Of a DNA stretch of 64,000 nucleotides, positions 24,130-37,042 are shown in pieces. This DNA is from Tetrastigma voinierianum (lineage: Eukaryota; Streptophyta; Magnoliopsida; Vitales; Vitaceae). Location: contig JAEQBH010005391.1 in NCBI GenBank assembly GCA_016808115.1, forward strand, positions 1 through 64,000, given 5' to 3'. The notes under the pieces were generated by a model. That model saw nothing but the letters and a program-made list of their open reading frames with translations. It ran no database searches and was not told the DNA's origin. Numbering within the stretch: position 1 is the stretch's first letter; the number at the start of each line of letters is the position of its first letter. The translations under genes and the position numbers were made by a program.

Positions 24130-25997
24130 TCTTAGGCCTCAGTGGAGTGTGAAGAAACCCGTAATTGGAAAAGGGACTACCTCTTAGCCATTGTAATGGC
24201 AATTAATTCTCCCGATTGTATTCATATGCTTTTTTGAATTTCGTTTTGTACTAGATTAAAACTACAATAAAACCAAATTCTTGAAATTTTATCTTTGAAT
24301 CGGGCCGTAAAATTGCTTTCATAATGACACATGCAAATCTGTGATAAGCGAATGGTGTAATGACGAATGAGGATCGATACATTCTTTGCCATGATTCTGG
24401 ATGTAATGCGATATAACATGAAATTCAGTCCTTTACAGGTCACTTTCGATTTCTTGTACATGTGAACCATCCCGACTAGTATTCTCGCCTTGTGACATAA
24501 ATGCAATGGAAACGGTGATTATTCCATCTGCACCCAATAACAGTCAATAACTTGCCTTTAGCACTTCCCATATAAATGTGTACATCTATACTCATCGCGA
24601 GGCGACAATGTTGGAACCCTTGATGGATGGCTTGAATGGCGAGAACACACGTTGGAATATCTCAGTGTTTGGCATATTAGTTTCGCATGTTTTCCAAACA
24701 ATAGCACATCCGAGGTTTTCTTGCTCATGCCCGAAACGAAAGCGTGTGACTACGTATATGGCCCGAGAGAAGTCGCTGAATAAGCGTCTAATTGCTTTAT
24801 GCTTTCCATCCAGCGCCTTTTGTATGATATTTGATATCAATTTTCCATCTTCTTCCGAATAACGTAGTAGTCAATGTGGTGTGCTTGAATTAATGCCGCT
24901 ATGGTAGAAAACCAATTGCGAGTCTAGTTGATGATGGTCGGTTCAGAAGCAGGATTGACACAAGTATGCAAGCTAATATATTTGTTGATAACAAATAAGG
25001 AAGTATCTTTGACAACTATTGCACAAAGCTTCCATGGACAGTGACATTCTTCAGCCTTCTTACATCTTAAAATGAGCAATTTTTTTGAGGATGCAACAAC
25101 GACATACTCTTGGTGTGCTTTAATAGAGTAAATCTTTGCAGCCTCTTGTAAATCAGATTTCGATTGAAAACTTGCCCAATTACGAATTCTCCCCTCGAAT
25201 TACCGGTAGTAGGCTGCACCCATGGAGTCCAACAACTTGCAACAACATTATCCAGGTTTTCAACATCATTTGGTGAGGTGTTAGTGGTAAGTGATAGGTA
25301 ATGGCTGGGATGATATCAATGTCTCATCATCTAGGTGATTTGATACATCACAAGATGGTGCTTGTGCAGAGACATATATTCCTTGTTCATTCTCCAAAAC
25401 TTGGCTGAAAGCTCGAAAGAATGATGCATGTCGATCAACTTCAACATCCCCATCATCTCCATCGCATTCATCATCAACATCTTCACCATATTCATCATTA
25501 CGTTCTTCATCTGCACTGTCTTCATCATCTCCATTTGGTCCAGTATCCGGTACTGGACCACTACTAGGCCCACAACCGTAGTCAAACTGTGCAACATTGT
25601 AATTGTCGCGAACAAATATATCTGCATGGCCACCCACAGATTGGTTCAATTGTGCCTTGACTCGAACAACTTTAATATCGATTCGATTTCCTCGATGGTT
25701 GTTGTGTGCTTGATTCAACATTTCTTCCTCTTGTCGTCGTATTGGATAAGGTTGGAACTTTTTTTCCACTCCTAAGGGATACTTACAAATAGTACTAATT
25801 TGAACCGTTTATCGATAGTTTGTCTTTAAGTATATCATATCAATCAATTGTTGAAAGGTGCATTCAACCGGTACTTCCAAAGGCTCAATAACAGTTTCGC
25901 TCCCCTCATATTCGACATATGTTTTACTCCTCGATATTTGTCCATTATAGTAACATGTCACGGGGTGTTGGAGCAGACACTGAATTGACACATGCAA
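24130..25997 (-). pseudogene. Mutator-like (MULE) transposase remnant
   Basis: Read on the minus strand, the N-terminal part (25997-25809) gives VTCYYNGQISRSKTYVEYEG, then after a break VEKKFQPYPIRRQEEEMLNQ (25769 on) and an Asp/Glu-rich stretch (about 25560-25430). This is the usual N-terminal layout of plant MULE proteins before the transposase core. Further on (about 24640-24480) broken frames read SIDVHIYMGSAKGKLLTVIG, the MULE-transposase SIDGTH..YKGKLL region, and then GFIVV. Frameshifts are frequent, so the protein is not functional. Zinc-knuckle and DDE residues were not traced completely. Confidence 0.65.
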
Positions 25998-26080
25998 AAT
26001 TGTCTCAATTAATTAAATATTATGAGAGGTAATTATCCTTATATCACATCAACTTTATCATAAATAAAACAAAAAAGTGT

Positions 26081-27162
26081 CCTCATTTTTAAAAATTAAG
26101 TAAAACCTCATGGAATTTAATACAATAAAACTATTAGGTAAGGTAAAATTTCCATTTCTGGTCTATATTATTAAATTTAATATATTATTTTTATTTGTTA
26201 TTTTAAAACTAGTTTATTAATTTTAAATTGTAAAAATTAAATAATTTAAAAATATAGAAAATTTTATAACTAATTTTATTTATATTTGATCTTTTTTTAG
26301 ATTATTAATTATTTTTCATTTTTCTTTACTCACAACCAAACATGGTATTTACCTTGATATCGAAAAAAGAAAAAGCGAGTATTACCCTTGCTTTTTGGTT
26401 GATGAGAAAATGATGGAAGATGAAGAAATTAGTACTCATTTCGATCTTTATTAGTAAGGACCCGAGTTAGTAATCTCCCTCAATTTACCTATATTGTGAT
26501 ATTTACCCTATATTGATTAAAATGGTGGTAAATCAGGTGAGAAATACGTAAAGAACACATACAGATTTATGTGGTTTGATAGTATGCCTACTATATCCAC
26601 ATAAATAACGGTTCAAACTTTCATTATAATCAAATAGCTTACATAATAAGGTATTTATAATAATCTTGAATATGACAAAAAAAAAAATTTTGGCTCAAAC
26701 TTTCACTATAACATAATAAGGTATTTATAATAATCTTGAGTATGACAAAAAAATTTTTTGATAAGTATCCTGAGTATAATAAAATTGCAAAAAAATACTG
26801 CTATATCAAGTCTGCATACCATGTGGGTGATCCGTTTGTCAAAGCCCTTTACTCTTAATACAAGACCCAGCATCTTTTGTAACACCCTATTTCACATAAG
26901 CGATTGAAAACATAAAATGAAAGAATTTAGGCCCCGGAATCTTACATTTAAGCTACTTGAGGAGAATTGGCCAGATTGTCTATTGTTTTACTTGTGTACC
27001 GAAGGATGTGAATACATATGACTAAGTTTTGTTTTGTTTTCTTTTTTCTCCACTATTTGTTCAGTGACTAATATATAGACCATAAATGGAAATTTTACCT
27101 TATCCTAATAGTTTTATTAGACAAATTCCAGCGGAGGTTTGTTTCTAGTTTAAAAAATGAGG
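26081..27162. repeat. Inverted repeat with ~85-90 bp arms, ~0.9 kb apart
   Basis: The left arm (26081-26167) and the reverse complement of the right arm (27073-27162) align end to end. Both run CCTCATTTTT, then AAACCTC, GGAATTT, AATAAAACTATTAGG, TAAGGTAAAATTTCCATTT and GGTCTATAT, with small indels. The spacer is AT-rich and non-coding. The layout fits long terminal inverted repeats of a non-autonomous Mutator-like element. It could also be a duplicated end of the neighbouring MULE. Confidence 0.6.
26612..26757. repeat. Direct duplication of ~70 bp
   Basis: The segment TCAAACTTTCA through ACATAATAAGGTATTTATAA to TATGACAAAAAA occurs twice with a 70-bp offset (ACATAATAAG at 26641 and 26711). 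It lies inside the spacer of the inverted repeat. Confidence 0.8.
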
Positions 27163-27339
27163 AAAGATGAAGAAAACGGACCTTTTCTGGAACAGATAAG
27201 GAGGCGACCCGCTGCGAAGGAGGGCTGGCGCGAGGATGGAAGCGGAGAAGCTATTTGGCAGACGGAGCGGCGCGAGAGGAGGGGAGAAGAAGTGAGGGGA
27301 GAAGGAAAAAGCCTAGTAGAGCAACTTAATGAACCCAAT

Positions 27340-27478
27340 TGCCGCCGTTCGGAACGACGACATTAGAATTAGTTAAAATGCCGCCGTTGTGAACGACGAC
27401 ATTTGAATTAATTCAAATGCTGCCGTTGTGGACGACGACAATTAAATTAATCCAAATGCCGCCATTCTAACGGCTGAC
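27340..27478. repeat. 39-bp tandem array, GC-rich head and AT-rich tail
   Basis: Three full copies start at 27340, 27379 and 27418, and a degenerate fourth at 27457. Each has a TGCCGCCGTT head, a GACGACGACA middle and an AATTAATTCAAA-like tail. Related words (AACGACG, GACATTTGAATT) recur upstream of the dioxygenase gene and near 37870. Confidence 0.85.
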
Positions 27479-28395
27479 CGTCGCGAAATCAAATGTCGTC
27501 GTCCGGAGTTCTTAAACTTACGCATGATTGAATCTTGGCGTTCCGTTCTGCAGGCATTAAAGTATATAATTTAGGAAATATTTTGGGCCTTAAAGAAAAG
27601 AAAAGAAAAGCTGTAATTTTATTTTATTTTTAATTTGGTGTATTTAGTACAAAACTCTAGGGATGACCTCGCCGAGGTGTGTCTCTCTCTCAACTCTCAT
27701 TCCTTCCTATATCTGACCTACTTTGGCCCCACCTCCAGAATTCTTGAGTGTTTTTTTTTTGTTTTTTCTTAATATAAAATAATTTTATTAATTCAAAGTA
27801 ACGATTACATTATATGTCCCTAAAAATGAAAATAGAAGTAGAAATAGAAATATGAAACCAACCAAAATCATTAAAAATCACAAAAGATAAAATAATATCA
27901 AAGATTAATAGGATAATTAATAGATTCAAAGTATATGCATTTAATTATTCAGTCTATATATTTGATATTATTATTATGATTAAAATATCTATAATTTGAT
28001 ATTACTATTATGACTAAAATATCTATAATTTGATATTACTATTATGATTAAAATACTTATAATTCCAGTTCTACTCCGTATTGATGATCATTCATTTGAT
28101 TTTTTTTGTCTTTGATCGGATTTATTTTGTTTGTCATAATATAAGCGTCACACAATTACGATGAAAAACAAATGTCCTCCTAAGATAACACAATCATATA
28201 TCACACCAAGATAAACAATAACCACAAGTTACACTAAAACGATTAATTAAAAAACAAACAAATGAAAAACTATATATGTGTAAAATAATTATTTTAGTAA
28301 AAAAATAAAATAATGAAAACACGTGCAATCATGTGATTTAAGACTAAAAATTACAAAACTTCAACCCTACTTACATAAAGAAAGATTAAATCAAA

Positions 28396-28447
<52 letters not shown>

Positions 28448-28530
28448 TAATAATTTATAAGATTTATATTTCATTTATTAAAATGAAGCAAAGATATTTT
28501 ATTTTGAGTTTTGAAGCGTGATGATGCTTT
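27479..28530. repeat. AT-rich spacer with 34-bp tandem repeat and (TA)n
   Basis: No gene is seen. A 34-bp unit starting TTTGATATTA is repeated at 27961, 27995 and 28029. A run of about 23 TA units occupies 28398-28443. Confidence 0.7.
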
Positions 28531-29207
28531 TGTTGGAAAAATGGGTTTGAGTACAAATAATTTAGCTATTTTGAGCTAAATTCTGATAAGATCCCACAAA
28601 GTTTTTTGGTAGGTCCACATGGGAATGTGTTGCACTCCATGAGGAGATGAAGATTATATTGAGTTGCTCAAAACCGTTAAAAGTGAATTAGAAATTGCGA
28701 TCGAGCAATCACCCCTTGAATTGTAACTAAAGGTTTAGGCTTTGTGGAAAAGATTTTGTGTCGCGTAGGATGAGCAAGGCTTAAAGGGTATATATACACC
28801 CACCTTGTAGTTGGGTTTGGGCCCCAAGGGTTACCCTAGTTTTGTGGAAGGAGGAGGACCTAGCTCATGCTTGGTTCACCACGCGCGCGCGCCGCCACTG
28901 CTCGAGTCCGAGTTCGGAGCTAGCTTAAACTCACCTTTTGGCATCAAAACGTTGTCATTTTGCGATAAACGTAGGTTCTGGTTGGTGATGTGTTTCTCCG
29001 GCAAACCACGACCCTTTGAAGCTTCGCGTTTTCAGAGCAGGTCATGGCAGGTCTATATAAAGTCACACTTTCTCATTTTTGATATACATATATACATATA
29101 CATATTCATTCATTCATTTCATTTCATACGTTTGAGAAATGGCCAGGTTCTACCTGAATTTGGTTCAACGACCCGACAAAGTGCTTCGATTGTTGGGAGA
29201 TCATTTC
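28531..29207 (+). repeat. Copia 5' LTR, homologous part
   Basis: Aligns with 36105-36829 of the 3' LTR, with substitutions and indels throughout, so the element is old. A 175-codon open frame at 28811-29338 is only LTR sequence and not a gene. The 29208-29401 remainder does not match the 3' LTR. Confidence 0.75.
29054..29061 (+). promoter_or_regulatory. Probable TATA box of the copia 5' LTR
   Basis: A TATATAAAG motif lies here and again in the 3' LTR at about 36673-36680. Both are followed by CACACTTTCTC and ATATACATA words. Conservation of position in diverged LTRs suggests the element's own promoter. Confidence 0.5.
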
Positions 29208-29401
29208 ATCTTGCATACGAGAACGTGCATACGTTTCTTGCGTGGTTTTTCTTCTTGATTTTTTGTTTGCAAAAAACGTTACATTTATGTTATTTTTATA
29301 GATATCGGTATGTTTGTATAGACATCGGTATGGATTAAGATTTCTGAAACGACTACAGCTAATTTTAACATTTACTTATAGATTTGAACTCTGATTCACA
29401 G

Positions 29402-31690
29402 TGTGACACCGATCCGGTCAGATTGACTTCGTTGCGGAATACAAGTGGATGTCGGGTTACCCCAGATACCACTTAATCGGGCGAGTCTCCCTTGTGCGGG
29501 AGCTCTGGCAGAGTCTAATCCCACAGCATAAAGTATGTCCCAAACAGGTCAATATATCATCACATGGTAAAAACGGCCGCTTGGGCCATAAGCAGTACTC
29601 ATATGATATCGCCAAAACATACGACTATGTCGATAGTTTTAAGAGTTAATAATTTGCTCTTATACGACACATATATCAAAATTGAATTCTAATACATGTA
29701 TAAAATCATTAAAGCCCACAACCAGGCTTTCTTCACAACCTCGATCTCTAGGGCGGCCAAGTCCTCGCACGCTCCACATTTGTAAATAATATCCCTCGAC
29801 GGGGTGAGCTAATGCTCGGTAGTGGAATCATACTAAGTGGAACACTCTACTAGTGCGGTCTGTGTTCCAAAATAAACAGCGTTCAAAGCAAATGCATGAT
29901 CCTTGAATGTCTAACTCATCGCCTAGTACGGAGTCATCGCGAAGTACCATACGCGCTCTTCTAATATAAGTATGAGGAATTGTTATTTTGTTTGTTTGTG
30001 AATGACCTCAGATGTGTATATATCGATTGGGTAGTGCTCCAGACGATTGATATTTTGGTTGATTGCCTCCAGGCCAGTTAACATTTAGATAACCCTCGAA
30101 CCATTTCTCCCTGGGCTAAATATAAATGGCTCGCTCATAGTCTGAGGTGATTTCGATTGCATATGGAATCATGTATGTCCAGTCCCACGTCTGATGCAAT
30201 TCGCATGTAAATATATAAACATGCATATATTTCAAAACAATTTCAATTCACACAATCATGTCATGTAAATTCTCATTTCATACATCAAAAAATTAGCTCA
30301 CTTGGGCTAATGATCAAGCCACGAGCAATTCAACTTGAATCACTTTCGATCAAACACATTTCACACAAAAATATATTTTTCGTGTCATTGTCGCATGAGC
30401 AGTAAACCCTAGGGTTTACGGGTTGAATCCTCATCAATTTATCGGTTCACTTTGAGACAGCATTTCACGGCCATTCAGGCCTCATCGAACCAATACATTC
30501 TTTAATACAAAATTTCAAGATTTAACAGCGAATCAGCGAAGTAGCGGTCATTGCTCCATTTGGTGTTCAAAAATTATATCAATTCGGTCGAGTTTGGGGC
30601 CGTCCAGCGCCCGGCATCACGACTCATTCGAGCTCCAAACATTTGATGTTCTTAAATGAAGTAAGCATGAAGTAGGGAGAGCCCCTGCACTCTCGGAGTT
30701 TGTTGAAACTCCTCCATCCAGGTGCCACGGCGTGAGCGCTCGCGTAGAGCCGGTTTATTCTAATAGAAGGCTGAAGCGATTCGGATGCTAGATATTACAG
30801 AGAGAAGTCGGGCGTTCTGCAGAAATTCTTCCCGTGTTGGCATTTGCATCTCGCTTTTTAATTCCTTTTTCTTTTGGTTTAATGAAGAAAACCAGAGTCA
30901 TTATTCTTTCTTGTCTTCTTATGAAACGCAATTAAGTATCTGTTATCATCCATTTTTCCAGTTTGACATTCGTATTTATCTCGGTAGTTCATTTTTATCA
31001 TTCTACTCATACCATATGGCACGTAGTCGTGTTATGTGACTACCGTTCGTCAAAATATTTTGCTTTTGACGATCTTTCCGAAAAGCGTCTTATTTCAGGG
31101 CGTACCAGTGTATTGAAATTTTTGCGTGCTAGCTAGATTTGTGAGGCGATTCCCAACGATGAAATCCATTTTGTGCGTCAAGATCCCCGAGAATAAATTT
31201 GGATTTTTAGCAGAAGTACAATTTTGTAGCAAAAGTACGATTTTGCCCTTTTTCCAGAAATTGGAATTTCTCGGGTCTTGTCACGGAATCTGACGCATTT
31301 TATTTACTGCTTGTGTTTTTGTACTTACATATAAACAACACCTTTTACCATAGTTTGCATATATAAGTTGATAGATCAGTTTATAAATCAGTTTTACTTA
31401 ACAGAATTCGGTTCTGATATCAGTTTACATATCAATTTTAATATTGTTTTGATTTCATTCTTGCAAGCGAAAATACTGTTTGGTTGTAATATATTTTATT
31501 TGTTTTTGCTCGAATTTGGCTAAGCGATTTTTATTTTTTTGATATTGTGATAACGTTTATTTGTCTTTCGAAATTTGTTTAAGTCACATTTGTTAATTTT
31601 TATGATCTTGTTTACGTGAGCATTATACCTTTATTCAAAGCGGTTTTATTGACATTTATTCGTCGTTTATTAATTTAATATATTGTTTAA
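29402..31690 (+). mobile_element. Ty3/gypsy-type LTR inserted in the copia element
   Basis: Starts TGTGACACC at 29402 and aligns in order with the reverse complement of 1-1129, including TTAAGAGTTAATAA, CAGGCTTTCTTC and AAAATTAGCTCAC followed by GGGCTAAT. It is therefore a second copy of that LTR family. No gag or pol of its own adjoins it, so it is probably a solo LTR. The left end is clear. The right end is uncertain, since the sequence to about 31690 could be LTR or copia leader. Confidence 0.6.
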
Positions 31691-31714
31691 AACATAATTA
31701 GGTTGATAGAATGA

Positions 31715-34700
31715 CTATTGATTCTACCCCATTTGTGGTGCCTCCTCCAGCCTTTGTCATGGCGCGATAGTGAGTCATGGAAAAGCTAGGAAAGAAGTTT
31801 AATGGGACTGAGAATTCAAAGGTGGCAACAAAAGATGTTGTTCTTCTAACCACCTTGAATTTGACCGTTTCCTTGAAGGATGCTCCAGCATTTAGAAAAT
31901 GGCGATAGGCAAGTGGTTCTTTGTTGTGGAGGAAGCATGGAAGCATCTTGGGTTCTTGTGTTGCAGCTACCTCTTGAATGGTTTGAATGACACCTTGTAT
32001 AATGTATATTGCGTAATCACTGCCAGAAGCTGTGGGAGTCCTTGAATGAAATACAAGGCAGGGATACGGGCTGAGAAGTTTGTAGTGGGAAAATTCTTTA
32101 GACTACAAGATGTGATTCGAGGCATTGATCGACGAGTTGAGATGCGCAGTGATTACATGACATAAATGCGAAGGGATGTCTACCGATGAATCCTTCCAAG
32201 TGGTTCGCGATTATTGAAAAATTGCCACGATGGAAAGAAATTCAGAATTACTGAAAGCATCGAAGTGGAAGGAGTAGGCTTGAGACTTGATAGTGGTGAG
32301 AATAGAGGAAGACAATCGTGCATCTTAGAAGAAGGCAGGCAAGGGCATCATGGAATCGAGGACAATGTTGTGGAGCGAGTGACGTCAACGATCACGAAGA
32401 GGAAAAGTACCGATGGCAGGTCCTAGCGAGTCCTCTGAAGAAGTTCCAAGGCCCGAAGTCTTATGTGTGTAACAAACGAGAACCCAGGTGCTAAGATTTG
32501 TAGTAGTCATAGGAACAAGGGAATCCAAGAAGCGCCCTCAAGCGATGTGACTAAGTAGCCAGATGTCTTAGACATGAACCTCTCAGCCATAGTCTAAATT
32601 GAACTTCATTTGGAGCCAATACCAAGAGAGATGGTGGGTGGACCACGGGGGCTACTCGTCGTGTTTGCTCGAGATAAGAAGATGTTCTCGTCGTATCAAG
32701 CCCAGTAGATAATGGAGAACAACTCTTTATGAGCGACTCCTGCTTCTTCAGGTTGAAGCGAGGGAAGGTAGTGAAGATGACATTGGGCGGGAACTTACTC
32801 TCGATGATGTGTTGCGTGTGCGAGAGGTGAAAGAATCTAAGTGTGCGGATCATTGTTGAGTAAGAAGGGCTTCAAGTTGGTGTTTGTCTCAGAACGACTT
32901 CATCCCTCACAAAAAATGGGGATGTATGTGGTGGGCTCTTCAAAGGAATGTAATATTGTTATACCTCCTAATAAGAATATCAATAAAAAGAAGCCGTCAT
33001 ACGCTTATATGCTTGAATCTTCAAATGTGTGGCATGGTAGACTAGGACATGTTAATTATGATACATTGCACAGATTAATTAATATGGAATGTTTGCCTAA
33101 ATTTCAAATATATCCAAATCATAAATGTGAGATCTGTGTGGAATCTAAACTTACAAGAACTTCCTTCCAATCAATTGAAAAAAGTAGTGAACTCTAAATT
33201 AATACATTTGGATATACGTGATGAAATTTATTCAAATGAGGAAGTGGTAAAGTATTTTCTTACATTAATTGATGATTACCTGAAGATCTTTATTATGTTT
33301 ACTTATTGAGAAGTAAAGATGGGATATCAAATGTTTGACATTTCGAGAATGAGGTGGAGAACCTGACTTGATAGAAAAATCAAGGTAATAAAGAAGTGAT
33401 AGAGGTGGTGAATATGAAGCACCTTTTGGTGAATTTGTTCCGCAACATGGAATAATACACAACGTTGCACCTTATTCACCTCGGCAAAATAAGGGTTCTT
33501 GAAACGTAAGAAACTGATGATGAATGCATTACTATTAAGTTACGGACTGCGAAAATTTGTGGGGGGAAGCAATTCTTTCCACAAATTATATTTTCAATCG
33601 AATACCTCACAAGAAAACCAATAAATCCCCCTATGAGTTGTGAAAAGGTCGAAGACCTTCTTACAAATGCTTGAAAGTGTAGAGTTAATGCAGCTGAAGT
33701 GGCGGTACCTATACACAAAAGGTTAAAATAAGACCAGCAGTTGATTGTGTTTTTCATTGGATATGCACATAATAGTAGTGCATATCGTTTTACGATTCAT
33801 AAATCGAAATTATCGATATATAACAATACTATTATCGAATCAAGGAATGCATCTTTCTTTGAAAATGTAATTCATACAATCCTACAGTCGAACTTTCGAG
33901 TAAAAGGACTCATGATGCTGCGATAGGTAGTAGTCAAAATGACAGATGATGATGAACCTAGAGCCGCGGCAATAGAGGCCCAGAGCATCCCGAAATCTTT
34001 TGGTCAGTTTTCTAACGTGTCTGTTAGAAGATGAGCCTCAGCTTTAAAGGCTATATTAGAGCCTAAGCTCCATATTGGAAAAAAGGTATAAACGATGAAG
34101 TAGAATATCTTTGCGAATAATACGTGGAACTAGTGGATCTTCCGCGAGGTTGAAACCTGCAGGATATAAATGGATATTCGAAGAAGAAAATGAAAGCGAA
34201 TGGATCTATTGATAAATATAAATCAAATTGGTTATCAAAGGTTACAAGCGAAAAGAAGGCTTGGACTATTTAAATACCTATTCTGATAACAAGAATATCA
34301 TCTATTCGAATGTTAATAGCTATTGCAGCTATACACAATCTTGAGATACATCAAATAGATGTAAAGACAACTTTCTTAAATGGTGACCTGGATGAAGAAA
34401 TCTACATGGAACAACCCGAAGGGTTTATTGTTCCAGTTCAAGAAAAGAAAGTTTGTCGGCTTGTTAAATACCTTTATGGATTAAAGTAGGCACCAATGCA
34501 GTGGCATGAAAAATTTGATAGTGTAATGATGACAAATGGATTCAAAATCAACGAGTGTGTATTGTATATGTCAGAACATCGACGTGGATTTGTCATTATT
34601 TGTCTCTATGTTGATGATACTCATTATGGTATACCCAATAATGAAATCATTAAAACTGCACGGAAATGTTAATGATAAGTTTGATATGAAAGACTTAGGT

Positions 34701-35560
34701 GTTCTTCGATGTTATACTTGGGATAAAGATCTCGAAACATCGGATGGACTAATATTATCTCAATCACATTACATTGAGAAAATTCTCGAAATTTAAGCAA
34801 AATGATAGTAGTCCAATGAGAACACTGTAGATGTAAATCTACATCTATCGAAAATAATGGCAAAGTCTTTCAACAAGAATACCTGGCTTAATTGGCGACT
34901 TGATGTATGTCATGTTTGTACCAGATCGAGACGCAAGCTACGTTGTCGATAGAATTGAGTAGATACACAAGTAATCTAGGTCCGGACCATTAGAAGGCAA
35001 TAGTTCGAGTTTTGAGGTATTTGATATACACACAAAACTATGGATTGCACTATAAAAATATCGGCGATTACTTGAAGGATCTTGTGATGCGGGTGGATAT
35101 CGACACGGGCCTAAAAGTCCACAGAGTGGCTATCTATTTACACTTGGTGGTGGAGCGATTGTCTTGGAAATCTTACAGCAGCGTCGTTCTTGTCGCGATG
35201 GAATATGAGTTTATTGCCTTTAGATAAAGGCTGGTGAAGAGCGGAGTGAAGCCGTCGTTTCTTAGAAGATATTGATATGGCCTGACACATTACTGCTATC
35301 TGCATTTATTGCGATAGTCAATCGGCGGTGGAAGAGTACGAGTCATATATAGCGGTAAGTGCCGAAATATTCGTCGAAGACATAATCTGAAGTAAAACTG
35401 ACTCTCTCCCAATGGTATTATGACCATTTAATATAAGGTCGAGAGAACGTGCGAATCCAGTTAACGAGGTTTGACGAGAAGCAGTAAATAAATCATCGAG
35501 GGGAATGGGTTTAAAGCTTTATGCAACTAACGAGTTGGAATGGCCCGTACAACTAAACAT
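31715..35560 (+). pseudogene. Copia gag-pol remnant
   Basis: Ordered fragments of one Ty1/copia polyprotein are seen. Gag: KFNGTENSKVATKD and VVLLTTLNLTVSLKDAP (31795-31885). Protease: TTGATRRVC (near 32645), where an extra base breaks the DTG site. Integrase zinc region: SSNVWHGRLGHVNYDTLHRL (33021-33080), then HKCEICVESKLTRTSFQS. RT: LEIHQIDVKTTFLNGDLDEE and IYMEQPEGF (34340-34430), and IICLYVDDT with the YVDD catalytic motif intact (34590-34622). RNase H end: MEYEFIAF (about 35200). Stops and frameshifts between the fragments exclude a working polyprotein. The family resembles Tork-type copia. Confidence 0.8.
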
Positions 35561-36104
35561 TTGGAGATCTGAATCACACAGGTTGAAAGACAGTGAATTT
35601 TATGCGACTCATTGAAGATCACTACAGAAGAATAAATCTCTACTCATTCTATAATCAGGAATAGTGATCTTGTGACGTTGAGCAAGGTGGCGGCTTTTAA
35701 TGATTAGCATATCTTTGTTAAAGACAAGTGGGGTATAATGAGCCACCTTCCATGAAGTCACTGTGTGAGTGAGAGCGTGGGTTCTATGAGAATGATAAAG
35801 GCTACATTCTCTAGGAGCACTCATGAAACCAGGAATTGTTCAGGGTCAAAATGAACACAGCCGTGAGAACCAACTATGTCAGGAAAAATTATGCGTGAAT
35901 GTTATTGTCTTGGTATACACAAATGATTGAAACGATTCAGAGACATCATGTTGCTTGATCAATCGATAACCCTGATAGCATTTCCACGAGGAGGTTGAGC
36001 CACAAGCTACCTTATGCTGCTGAGAAAAATTTCAACGGAACTCTCTCTCTTAGTCGACATGTCATTAGCATTAATCTCAATCAATTTAAAATTTCATGTG
36101 GGAT

Positions 36105-37042
36105 TGTTGGAAAAAATGGGTTTAGTCTGATAATTTAGCTATTTTAGGCCCTAAAATTACAATGGGTCCATGAAAACTTTTTGAATTGGGTCCACATGGG
36201 AATGTGTTCTCCTCCGTGAGGAGATGAAAATTATATATTGAGTTGCTCGAAACATTAAAGAGTTGAATTAGAAATTACTCCAAGCATGTACTTGAAAATG
36301 GTAGCTAAAAGGTTTAAGAGCTTGTGGAAAAACATGTGCCATACATCGGATAGAGCAGAACTTTTAAAGGGTATATATCGCTGCACCTTGTAGTTGGGTT
36401 TGGAGCTGAGAACGATTTGTGGAAGGAGGACCTAGCTCGTACTTGGTTCACCACACAGCGGGTGCTTGCGCAGTGCCCACTTTGGCGGGTTCGAGTTGAA
36501 CTAGCAAGCTCACCTTTAGCATGGCTTATTTGTCGTTTCGACAAGCGTGGAGTTCTGGATTGGGCGATCGTCTTCTCCGACGAGCGTGTTTGTGTCTGTT
36601 CACCATGAGCAAAGCAGACATGACCCTTCCCAGAAAGCTTCATGGCCCATCCCCAGAGCGGTCATGGCGAATTATATAAAGGCCACACTTTCTCTCATTT
36701 TGATATACATATATACATATTCATTCATTCATTTCATTTCATACGTTTGAGGAAATGGCCCAGGCTACGCACAATTAGGTTCGGCGACGACAAAGGAAGT
36801 GCTACGTTGTTGAGAGATCATTTCATCTGGGAGACAAATTGCCACATTATTCTCGAAAGCGCTGAAAATGCCCAATATGTGAAGTTGTGTCTGACAGACT
36901 TGATCACAAACGGGTTTGATTACTTTAAGTTTCTGGCATTCACCTCTTGATTTAGGTTTTGTACACTGTTTTCCATCGAACGTGTTAGTTGTTCGTCTTT
37001 GCCACTCGGTTTGTTCTATTTTAAAAGTACTGAACTCTAACA
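36105..37042 (+). repeat. Copia 3' LTR
   Basis: Begins TGTTGGAAAA and ends CTCTAACA, the usual TG...CA boundaries. It carries the same TATATAAA box as the 5' copy and is 938 bp long. Short plus-strand frames inside it are not genes. Confidence 0.75.

Larger units (their letters stand above)
28531..37042 (+). mobile_element. Ty1/copia retrotransposon, degenerate and interrupted
   Basis: The 5' LTR (from TGTTGGAAAA at 28531) and the 3' LTR (36105-37042) share an ordered series of words. These include TCCACATGGGAATGTGTT, GAGGAGATGAA, AAAGGGTATATAT, CACCTTGTAGTTGGGTTTGG and GAGATCATTTCATC. The internal region (about 31700-35560) carries gag, protease, integrase, RT and RNase H remnants in Ty1/copia order. 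Similarity between the LTRs stops near 29207 and 36829, and a gypsy LTR follows at 29402. The 5' end was therefore rearranged. A GTGGGAT purine stretch precedes the 3' LTR. No target duplication was found. Confidence 0.8.

Noticed and set aside
25428..25775. 115-codon plus-strand hydrophobic frame
   Set aside because: It is the complement of the Asp/Glu-rich part of the MULE protein.
28811..29338. 175-codon plus-strand frame
   Set aside because: It lies mostly in the copia 5' LTR; the matching part of the 3' LTR has no such frame.
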